Of a stretch of DNA of 64,000 bases, positions 10,771-21,509 are shown piece by piece; within the stretch, counting starts at the first letter, position 1, and every line of letters starts with the position of its first letter. Source of the stretch: Panonychus citri (lineage: Eukaryota; Arthropoda; Arachnida; Trombidiformes; Tetranychidae); contig NW_026515509.1 of the NCBI RefSeq assembly GCF_014898815.1, positions 372,001 to 436,000 on the forward strand, in the 5' to 3' direction. A program made the translations under genes and the position numbers. The notes below the pieces were generated by a model that saw nothing but the letters and a program-made list of their open reading frames with translations, was not told the origin of the DNA and did not search any database.

Positions 10771-13700
10771 ATGGTGATGATGGTGGTGGTGGTGATGATG
10801 TTTATTTCTATCCTTATTATTATCATCATTGTTTGACTTATGATGATCTTTCTTTGAGGATGATGATGAAGAGGAAGAGTAAGACTCTTTAGAGGAACTA
10901 AAAGATGAATTTGTTGATGATGAAGGTGGTTGATGATGATGATGGGCTGCATTCTTAGGACTAGATATCGATGAAGAACTTGCGTTTGAAAGAGAAGACA
11001 TCACAGAATTACTTGAGACAGACATTGGAATTTTACTGCCTTGTGGTATATTCAAAATGGAGGAGGAAGAGGATGATGATTTCATTGATGAATCCATCTT
11101 ATTATCACGGTTTAAATGAGAATCATCTCTTTTCAATGGGGGTGGACCAGAATTACTACCACCACTACTTGAGGTATGGGATGATGATAATCCTGATAGA
11201 GATGGTACCCTGGGCGAAGGATCTTCATTCTTTGAATGGTCGACAACATAAAACCTTTTTATGTCATCTTTTGATTTATCATAAAGCGGATCGTAAAGTG
11301 AATTAGGATAGTTAGAAGTAGAGACCATCATTGATGGACCCACTAATGGACCACCTTTACTATTACTACTTTTAATTAATTGAGGTTCTACTGTTATATC
11401 ATGATTATCTTTTAACATGGTTCCTCTATTACTAATATCAGAGTCCATCTTGTCTTTTGATGAAATATTGGTTATTAACATGGTATCAACTTTGGAAGTT
11501 GGTGTTATCCTAAGGTCTCCCGAATTTGTCCCTAAACCTGATGCTTTTGTCGCTAAATCAAGTCCCATAATTGAAGGAGATGATTGTCCTTTATCATTAG
11601 TTCCTAATTGTGATCCTTCTTTTAATTGATGGTCACCTTTTTCTATTAATTTCATATGCTGCTCCTTGTAAAGTCTCTCCTGTTCAACTGTAGCTCTCTC
11701 ACATTGTTGCTTATAAAGTGGATCTGTTGCTAATAAGTGCATGTGATAAGCGGGATCCATTGAATATCCTGGATAACCACCAGGCATGAATCCATAGGGA
11801 TAAGAGAAAGATCCTTGCATCGAGGGTGGTGCATATTCTTGACCAGTGGACATTGAAGGATTGGTGCTATTTGAGGGGATTGTTAAGGTTCCTTTTAAAT
11901 TATTAGGCGGAGAGGAAGAAGAGGAAGAAGATGATGTTAAACTGTTTCGGGAAGAAGAATTTTATCATCTCTTTTTTTATCGGTTAAATCTACAGTGTCT
12001 CTGGGTCTTCTTGGATCGGTTGGACCAGAGGATCGGGATATTTCACTTTTCTTAATATCTGATGTGTTGACACTTTGCTGAGATGACACTGAAGAGCTTA
12101 CAGATGATAATAATTGCTGATTTGATTGTGATTGTTGTGTTTGCGGTTGTTGAAGTGTATTTGTTATTTGTGGAGGTGATGGGTTGCGATTTTGTGGTTG
12201 AGAAGATTGCTGTGAAATAGATGTTGATTGAGAAGGTAACAATGTTGGTTGAGAGATTAACGATGTGGATGATGATGATGAAGATAATGATGATGGCTGC
12301 GTTGATAAAGTTGATGCGGATGGAGGAGAGGGTGACGAAGATGATGAAGATTTAGATGAATGAGATGAATTATTTGATGATGAAGGTGGTTGATTTGATG
12401 TAGATTGGGGTTGAGGTGACGGATCTTGATTTTGTTTTTCTCTGCAAAGAAAAAGATAAATTAATAGAGTTGAAACAATTAAAAATTTTCATTTATCATC
12501 AGACTCAAGATAAACTATAGAAATCACAAGAGATGCAAATATTTAAGATTGACTGATGATTGGCCATTGAAAAATAACCATCAAAGGTCATCAAATATCT
12601 CAATAGGTATATAAAAATCTTGGAGTAGAAATTTTTTAAATCGTTGAGTTTAATGATGATAGATGAATAGTGTTTTGGTTTCGCGGTGGTGTATCCAACT
12701 TACGAGTATGGCGGTTGTGATGCGGCAGTTTTGTCACCAGGAGATGATCCTACGGGAAGAATGAAGGAAGTTTGATTATAAAATGGATAAATTCCAAAAT
12801 TATTTGAAGCTGATTTGGTGGAATTTTCAGAACTGGAAGTGTTTACTGAAGCTACTGGTTCTTCAGTTTTAACACTGGGTTTAACGCTAAGTTCAGTTTC
12901 CGTATCGTTGGCATCAGAAATGTCTGAATAAGCAGGGCTTCCAACATTTTCAATATTACACGCATCAGAATTTGAATTATCTACAGGAGATCCACATGAA
13001 TTTCCTGACGGAGATGTATCCATTGGTACTTGTTCACTAGATGATTGGCCAGCACAATCAGCGTTCGTTCCCAAAGTATCCAATGAGTAACCAACAACTT
13101 TTACTTTGATTCCAGGGACTGGAAAGGACGGAAAACAACAAATTAAAGGAAATTAGCAAAGGAAAAACAAAACAATTAAAAGTCAGAATTTAAAAGACAA
13201 AATGATTCAATACAAACCTCCATCAGAAGAGCCTTCGTGCTTCGATTTTTTATCTTTATCTCTATCGCGTTCACGATCTTTGTCCTTTTTCTTTTTCTTA
13301 TGTTTTGATTTTTTTCTCTTACCATTATCGGACTGCGAATTTACATAGTCCACTGACATTGGTTTACTTGGCAAATGCTTTAACGGGCCAGTATTTGATA
13401 AGTTACCTAATAAAAAGAATGAAAAGAAAATTGAAGAATAAAAAAATTCATTGAAAGATTAATGATAAATGAAAATCCTTCTCCCTACAACCCTAAGGTG
13501 GTTTAGTGAGGGTAAAATAGCTAATAAAATGAATAAATTAATGATGAGAAATTATTATTACCTTGCGAACCCGAAGATGGGACTAGGAATGTGGCACTAG
13601 GAGTACTACTTGTAGTATGAGATGTAGAAGAACTTGTAAGTCCTGAAGAGGTTGTTGTAGATGAGGTATTGTTGCTGGTTGATGCTGTGGTTGTGGTTGT

Positions 13701-15285
13701 TGTTGGTGGTGATGGTGATGTTGTTGGTATTACAGTGGATCCGTGAGAGGGAGATGAGGAAGAGGGTGAATATCTTGTATCCATTGGAGTATCATTTAGT
13801 TCATCACTCATTGGTGATCCAGCTGAAGTATTGGCAGTTTTAGGATCACAGATAGGCTGAAAAGTTACCGATGACTCTTGATTAGCACTTTCTGAACTAT
13901 TATTATTATTCCGATTTGCCTCTTTTGGGTCACTGGTGGTACTCTCACTATTATTATTATCATTAGTTGTAGGTCCACTTTTGGGTGCATTTTTAGACGA
14001 TGGACTAGGTGGTACACTTGAAGTTTCGGTTGTAGCTTCCTCACTATCCGAAGGCAACACTGAATCTTTAACTGATTCGGGGTCTGTTGAATCGGTTTCA
14101 GTTTTATTTGTTGATTCACTTAAACCACTATGGGCACGGGTTTGATGATATTTTAATCCATTGATATGCTTGTACTTTTTACTACAATTTGGCTCTGGAC
14201 ATTCAATTAAAGCCAGAGGAGGTGCATGCAAGGTTGGTGTTGTTGGTTCACTTGAAAACACATTGGGTGTAGGAGTATTCCGAGATTGGGAACGATTACG
14301 TTTACTACCATTTTTAGCTGATTCGGGGACTGGACTTAATTCCAGGTCTGGTCGAGATTTACGTTTACCATTTACACTTGTTGGTGCTTCACATTTTACT
14401 GGACTTGCGGGTACCGTAAAATTTGAATTTGCTGTTCTACGTCCTTTTCCATTACGTAATTTACTTTGAACACTACGTAAGTCAACTGAAGTTCTACCTC
14501 GTTTTGCTCTGCTATTTTTACTTGCTTTAGCTTCAATATCACTTGTCGGAGATTCACAGAAACGTGGTGGAGCCCAATCGTGTTTAGTACAGTCCAATAA
14601 AGTACCAACATAAGTTTTACCTCTCCATGTAACATTTACAACTAAGACACCTAAAGGAACAAAATTTAATCAAAAGAAAAAACAAATAAATTAGCAGAGG
14701 AAAAAAAGAGTAGACGTAAACTTTTTTTATCGCAGAAAAAAATATACACAATCAACATTTGGGATCTATTTTCTTCTCCATCAACAAAGAGGGAGGTAAA
14801 AGATAAATAAACATAGGAAAAGAGAGAGAGAGAGAGAGAGAGAAATAGAGAAAGATAAAGATAAATTATCAACTTTACCTCCTTCGGTTTCTTGCCAGAC
14901 AATACCTTCCAAGGTAACACTGGTACCTGGTTCGCAGGGTCCAAGACAATCGGGTTCAGTTACAGTACCTACACTAGTACACGTCGACATGTGCCTCACT
15001 TCAGGCTGACTCGGTGTGTTTGCTTCCATTGGCTATAAGTGAGAAAAATAGAAATATTCAAAGAGAAAATAGAAAAACAACTATTAATACACAAGTAATA
15101 ATATGTATTCGTCTTTTGCATGTTCTCAAAGTCTTAAAACTAAGAATAGGGAAGAAAATTGAGAAAAAAAGAACAGAATAAAAACTAGTAATAAAAATTT
15201 TCGAGTTAAACAAAAAAACTTAACCAGAAAAATTAGTTAAGACATTGTACATGATAACTCGAGTGGGGAAAATATATTATAAATA

Positions 15286-15365
<80 letters not shown>

Positions 15366-17622
15366 TGTAATCAAGAGAAACTGTCACTTTGTTGTTAACA
15401 AGAAGAGATGAGAGAAAGAGAAAAAAGAAAGAAAGAGAAGGAAAAAAGACAGACAAAGACAGACAAAGAGTAAAAAGAGAACTAGAGAAAGAGATGGAGA
15501 TGGAGAGAGAAAGAAAGAGAGAAAGAAAGAGAGGAAAAATAAAAGATATACTAGGTTTTGTATAGTAAAAATTGAGTGAAAAAGGAAGTTGTGTCAAAGT
15601 GAAGAAAAAAACACTCAGAATCAGCGAAAAAATTATCCAGACTAAATCCGATAAAGTGAATTGAGTTGTTGAAACAGGAAAATCCTACAAGTACTTTAAA
15701 GAAAGTGCTTTTGAAATAGTGCCTTTGATGTGTTTCTCTTTCCCTAACTGAGTATATGGCTGAGTGAATAAGGAGGAAAGAGGAGGTTTGATGGGGAAAA
15801 AAGCCTAAAGACCCAAAATGTTCACCATGAAGACAAAAAATGGTTTAATAAGAAGATTAAGATTAATGTTTTAGAAGAAAAAAACCAATCAAAAACCAGA
15901 TTGGAAAGCAAATGAGAGAGATTAGTTGGAAAACGAAATGCTAATGATTGGTTAATTAGTCCAGCCATTCAAACATAATCGGAAGAGAGATCTAATTGAT
16001 AAGTAAACAGCGAAAAAGTGAAACAACAAATGAACTATCAATGGATCTAATGGTGTGAATTCTGACTCTTTTTCTTCTTCATCTTCTTTTTTCCTCTTCT
16101 TCTTCTTGTAGCAATAGATTCTGAGAGTGTGTACAAGAGATGACTCCACATTCGCTGCACAAAGCGAGAGAGAGAGAGAGAATGATACTAGACACAGAAA
16201 ATAGAGAGGGAGAAAGATAATGAGAAAACCTCTCAATGAGGGAGAGCTTGATGGGTACCACCTTTTTTTATGTTCTAACTAGAAAATTCAACATTGAACA
16301 GTTGAAGATTTGATAAGATGATACAAAGCAAGAGAAAAAAAAACAAGAATAACTCTAAGCCTGAAATTAACTTGTTTACTCAAAGGAGTGATCGGTAAAG
16401 CGAGAGAGAGAGAGAGAGAGAGAAAGATGTTGGGACATAATGCATAAATCTAAAATAATCCTTCGGTGGCAAATAATAAGACAGAAATGGATGGAGATAC
16501 AAAAAGAATAGAAAATGAAGGCGAAAAAAAAGATGCTGATGAGAGAAAGACGATGGCAAATTAAGGTTTGAACGAATAAAATTGGCAACAATTAACACTA
16601 GTGGTGGTGAAAATGAAGAATTTTTGTTTAGAAAGAAAATATCCTGTTGAACGAGTCTATCTTTTCCTCTCTTTCTCTCTCAATGAGAGACAACAAACCA
16701 CTAGAGATGCTGATTAACAAGAACATAGGGCATAGAAGAAGAAGAAGATTATGATGATGAGAGAAGAGAAAAAAAGAAGCAGAAAAATAAGGTATATGCT
16801 CTTCAAACAAAGAATCGATGATAATCACTTTTGGTATGTGTATTCTGCTGAACATTTATATCCAATTTTGAAACAAATTACTTTTCTCATTGTAGAATAA
16901 ACATCAACTGTAAAAACAATGGAAACTATGTAAAAGACACTTCATTTAATCCAATAGGGCAATCGTATTAATAATGAAGATGATGTGTAAACTTGTTTTG
17001 CAGTTGTAGAGAGAGAGAGACAGAAAAGAAAACCAAGAATTTTGTTTTCTTTTTTTTTCTTCATCATTTTCTATTCCTTATAGCAAGAGGAAGAAGGCGA
17101 AAAAGAAGAAGATGATGTAGAGAAAAAAATAGAAGTAGAAGCAGCCATAAGACAAGGAGAACATCTTTGTTGAGAGAAAAGGTATATATATGTATGAGAG
17201 AATAGAGAGAAGAGAAAATGAAGAAGTAGAAGGAAAAGAAAAAGAAAAAAGAGAAAATCTTATACATAGAATATAATACATATTCTATTCTCTTATAGCA
17301 TATATAATATTTTTTTTCTTCGTTTTTTCTCTTGATACTTTACCCTTGATATTTCTGATAAAGGCGAAGAAGATGCAGAACCGTTGGGTTGGCTATTGTT
17401 TTTCTCTATGTCTGCATCCAAGTCAATTATTAGATCACCAATACCCAAATCCCATTCATTATAATCTTCATCAAAATTGGTGGCAACACTTGAAGGTGCT
17501 GTGGTTGAGGAGGCAGTTGGTAACACAGATTTTGAGGCTGATGTTGGTGGAGTCGTTGTCCTTGTTGGTGGTGGTGAAGCAGATACGCTTGAGGATGTAC
17601 TTTGTATTGATCCTGATGTCAT
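10435..17622 (-). CDS. sbb: Scribbler/brakeless, ZNF608/ZNF609 family nuclear protein
   Basis: Scribbler and its vertebrate relatives ZNF608/609 are nuclear transcriptional cofactors used in axon targeting and patterning. Exons on the minus strand: 17622-17344, 15032-14879, 14650-13562, 13406-13218, 13118-12704, 12441 to about 11940, and a last one ending at 10435. Exon 1 carries the family signature NEWDLGIGDLIIDLDADIEK (about residues 55-74). Exons 2-3 join into VGTVTEPDCLGPCEPGTSV, LEGIVWQETEGG, VLVVNVTWRGKTYVGTLLD and CTKHDWAPPRFC, the most conserved block. A single C2H2 finger, CPEPNCSKKYKHINGLKYH, lies near residue 295. Exon 4 is Lys-rich (KKKKKDKDRERDRDKDKK). The last exon has MDPAYHMHLLATDPLYKQQ and His and Gln runs. 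All junctions through exon 6 agree in phase. The passage into the last reading frame (around 11.94-11.97 kb) does not close and may hide an intron or an assembly indel. Confidence 0.93.
15033..17343 (-). other. Scribbler intron 1, pyrimidine-rich on the transcript
   Basis: This 2.3 kb intron joins two phase-0 exons. Its donor is AGG/GTAAAG at 17344/17343 and its acceptor is CTTATAG/CCA at 15033/15032. The plus strand is strongly purine-rich, so the transcript is a long C/T-rich tract with an (AG)n core at 15289-15359. The open frames here (Ser/Leu/Phe-rich on the minus strand) are compositional, not genes. Confidence 0.8.
15289..15359. repeat. (AG)n microsatellite, about 70 bp
   Basis: Pure AG run within scribbler intron 1, some 260 bases from the exon 2 acceptor on the transcribed strand. 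Confidence 0.97.
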
Positions 17623-18257
17623 GGCAATGACATGGCAATGATGGAAAAAAGGAACAGATGATTGTTACTAATTACCACCTCAGAAGAGAATAAAAAGAGA
17701 ATAGGAATTAACAAAAATATTCTGATGTAATCCAGTGTTGTGTAAATAGAGAAGAAGAATTATAAGTGATAATAGAGAGAGAGAGAGAGAGAGAGGAAAA
17801 GATGCACACACACAGTCACACTAAAAAGAATATGAGATGATGTTATTGTTGAGATGATGAAGATCCAAATACACACAAAATTTAAAGATTAAAAATGTTA
17901 ATCAATTGACTCTTTTTTTCTCTTATAATATTTAATTTTTTTTCACAGAAAAAAAAACACACACACAGAAATGGAGAAGATGGAGAAAGAGAAAGAGAGA
18001 AAAGTAAGAGAAGAAAAAAGTAGGAGAGAGAGAGAGAGAAAGGAAAAACACAGAGAAAGAAGCGAAGAGAGAAAAACACAGAGAAGATGAAGAAGAAGAT
18101 GATGATGAGAAAGAAAGACACAGAAAAAAAGAGAGAGAGAAAGAGAAAAAGAGAGAAGGAAAGAAAAGTAAGAGAAGAAAAAAGGATGAGAGAGAAAAGA
18201 AAGACAATGTTGAGGCAACAACAAAGAAAGAAAGAAGAAAACCAAAAACTCTACCCA

Positions 18258-18302
18258 ACACCAGGTGGCGTTCTATTCGAATTAGTGCCATCTTTTGGTG
18301 GA
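18258..18302. promoter_or_regulatory. Two CTCF-like motifs upstream of scribbler
   Basis: Within 45 bases of an otherwise purine-rich block lie ACACCAGGTGGCGTTC (18258-18273) and GTGCCATCTTTTGG (from about 18286). The first closely resembles the CCACNAGGTGGCG core bound by CTCF in animals. The second resembles the reverse-orientation form GCGCCATCTATTGG. They sit about 640-680 bases upstream of the scribbler start codon. Binding is inferred from motif likeness only. Confidence 0.4.
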
Positions 18303-18824
18303 AAAAGGAACTAATAAGGATGAAATTTTTCCTCGAAAATGAAAGAGAACAAATTTTTTTCTTTCTCTCTCTTTTTTGCTCTTTCTTTTTTTTTTACCAG
18401 TAGACATATTTTGATGAGAAATGAGTAGAGAAAAGGTAAGAAGAGCAGGGTAACCATTAACCAGCCTGATAGGGTGTTTTTCCTTCCTTCAAGATGAAAT
18501 GGACAAAAGGGATGAGAATGAGATCGAAAAACTTTTCTTTATTTTCGATATTTAAATGTAATTGTGACGCCATGTTGGTGTTTTTCCTTCGATAATTAAC
18601 TTCAGTGTTAATGTGATGTATCTTTTTTCTGACTCGTTTTCAATTCTTTATGATGATAGTTATCATTTGCTACTACTACTCAATCTCAAAGGGAAAAAAG
18701 AGTGTAAAAAAAGAGGAGGAAGATGAGAAGAGAAAAGATTTTCTTTTTCTCATCTTTTCATCTTCATGGTGATGATGATGATGATGAAGAGTAAGAAGCA
18801 ATAACAACAAAAACAGAAAAATGA

Positions 18825-18826
<2 letters not shown>

Positions 18827-18867
<41 letters not shown>
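18827..18867. repeat. (AG)n microsatellite
   Basis: About 41 bp of AG inside a longer purine-rich block upstream of scribbler. Confidence 0.95.
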
Positions 18868-18871
<4 letters not shown>

Positions 18872-19476
18872 AAAGGGAGAAAAGGGAAGTAATGGAGAGA
18901 GAAAAGAGAGAAACGAAAGAGAAGATGGAGAAATTGATGGTAGTGATGAAGATGATAAGGATGATAGGATAAGAGGAAGAAGATGAAAAGTCGATGTTTA
19001 AAAAATGATGAGTAAAATGATACAAGGTAATCAAAGAGGAAGATGCTGAGACAACACAAACAAACCCAACATTTAAATTCAATGTTAACTAAATATCCGA
19101 ATGCTCATTATCAATAAACTGTAACCTTTAAAAAGTAATTGTTGTAGGAAAAAAAAGATGATGTGAAGATTAAAGAAAAGAAAGAGAAAAAGAAAGGGAA
19201 AAGTCTGAAAAAAATTTTCTTCATCTTCTCAAAGTAACAGTCGAAAATGGGGCCAACATATAAACATTATTATTATTGTTATTATTTTGCACCAAGGAAG
19301 ATGGAGAGAGAGAGAGAGAGATGAAAAGAAGGCTTGAAGAGGAGGGAGGGAGAGAAAGAGAGAAAGAAAGAGAGGAGATGAAGATAAAGAAAGAGAAGAT
19401 AAAATAACAAAGAAAACAGTAGCTAAAGTTTAAGCTTCACCAGCAAAGCGGCCATGATGTTGATACTACATCAACG

Positions 19477-19494
19477 TGACCTGACCTGACCTGG
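19477..19494. promoter_or_regulatory. Cluster of overlapping TGACCT nuclear-receptor half-sites
   Basis: TGACCTGACCTGACCTGG contains three TGACC(T) half-sites spaced five bases apart, in a GC-richer island (19440-19520) of the desert. TGACCT (AGGTCA on the other strand) is the core half-site for many nuclear receptors. The five-base period makes the sites overlap, so at most non-adjacent ones could be bound together. Function is speculative. Confidence 0.25.
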
Positions 19495-21440
19495 TCTTAG
19501 GTTAGATTCGGGCTTCAACAATAGACCTTCAACAAGAGCTCAATTTTTACGAACCTCAGAGAAGGAGAAAGAAGAAGAGAGAGAAAAAAAGAAAGAAAGA
19601 AAGAAAGAAAGAAAAAGAGAGAGAGAGAGAGAGAGAGCAAGGAAAAGTGATAACCTAGAAAGGAGAGAAAAAGAAACAGAAAAATACATAGAGATCTGAA
19701 ACTCCTCTGGTAACAATGATAATATTATTTTTCGTGGGTCCATAGACAGACACAAGATGATGATGATGATGATGATGATAGGGATGATAAGGGATGATGA
19801 GGGAGAGGGAGAACAAAACCAAGGACACTTTCCTACTTGAATGAATCAATAACTTACTAGGAATCTGTTGTTACCTCACCTTGTTGTTTATTATCAAAAA
19901 CCATAGACTTTCAATGTAACTCTGGGAATGAATGAAAAATATAAGGTAACAAAACGATGATGATGATGATTGTTATTATTATTTACTATTGTTATTATAC
20001 ATCATGATTATAATCATTGTTAATATTAAACGACCCTATGAGATTAAATTGATAGGATAATTTTTATCATCATCATCATTATCTTGTGATGATAATCCGA
20101 TGATGAAAAGCCACAACAATTTATAAATACAGTTGATTGTGTTACTTTTTTTATATAATGTTATCAATTTTCAATGTTAATAATATACTAATCATATTCC
20201 CATTGGAGTTAATTTAATTCATAAAAGATATGACATATACCTTAATCAACTACAATTGATCAATATAATTATTACAATTGATTAACATGTTAATCAATTG
20301 ACTTTTATTGTTTTGTTCAACTCTCTCTCTCTCTCTCTCTCTCTGTTAATTGTTGATTAACTACTATTATCATCATGATTATGTTGATTGTATCACCTTC
20401 AGCTATGATTATATTATCAGTTAGATTTGTTTCAAATTCTGAAAAAAATTACAGAGAAAAATGATAAATATGAAGATGAGGATAAAGAAGACATTTAAAG
20501 AGATCATGTGATACCCAATCGATTATCTTAAGATGAAGAGGAAGATGAAGAGGAAAAGGAAGATGATGATGATGATGATGAAAAGTAAGAGTAAATTTGA
20601 CTCAGTAAGATGATGGAGAAAAAAACCTTAGGTTTGCCCTTGAGCACGTAGCCGTGAAGAAGATGATGAGAGAAACTAGAGATCGATAGAAAGAAAGAAG
20701 TAAGAGAAATGATGAAGAGAAAGAGGAAAGATAAAGTAACTGGTTAAAAGGGAGTAAAAAAGAGATGAATCTATGAGAGAGAGAGAGAAAGATGAAGATG
20801 AAGATGATGATAAGTTGAATGATGAGGAACCAGCTAAATGGTTATTGAGGTTGATTGAAAGGTAAACACTTTATTGATATTGTTAGTTGATTCTAGTGAA
20901 AAAAAGGTAAAAATATTTTCTTGGTGAAAAAAATGTTCATTTTCATGAGAAAAACTCGGATTCATTTTCATGGAGACTCATAGACATGTAATGTAATAAT
21001 AATCAATGAAAATGATAACTTATTATCATTTGGGTTGTTTTTCAAGCTCAGTTTCAACAGGGAACAGTTTTTTTTTATGCTTCATCTTCATGGAAATTAT
21101 TTTGTTGTTTTTGTTGCTAATGATGATGTTGATGATGATACTATGGGATGAGGATGGAAAGCAAAGGAGAGGAGAGAGAAAAAAAACAACTGAAAGATAA
21201 TGATGATGATGAGAAGTAAAAAGGAAAAAGATTATATCAAAGAGGAGAAAGTGAATGAACATGGAGTAGATGATGAAGAGAAGGAGATTTTTTCTTCTCA
21301 GCATCTTTTAGTAGGGTGGGAGGAAGAGAACTGCAAAGATGATAAAGACAAAGAAGACAAGTGAACATGAAGCAGAAAAAGAGGAAGAAGAATCAAAAGA
21401 AACTGATGATACCGAAAATGTCAAAGACAAAGTAAATGAT

Positions 21441-21442
<2 letters not shown>

Positions 21443-21507
<65 letters not shown>
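21443..21507. repeat. (AG)n microsatellite, about 65 bp
   Basis: Pure AG run in the desert, within a purine-rich block. Confidence 0.97.

Positions 21508-21509
<2 letters not shown>

Noticed and set aside
10557..10952. 131-codon minus-strand frame overlapping the scribbler last exon
   Set aside because: It is a shifted reading of the His/Gln/Ser repeats in the real C-terminal frame of scribbler.
18087..18314. Plus-strand Lys/Arg/Glu-rich open frame (and Ser/Phe/Leu-rich frames opposite)
   Set aside because: Pure composition effect of the purine-rich tract; no domain, no splice context and no start-site support.
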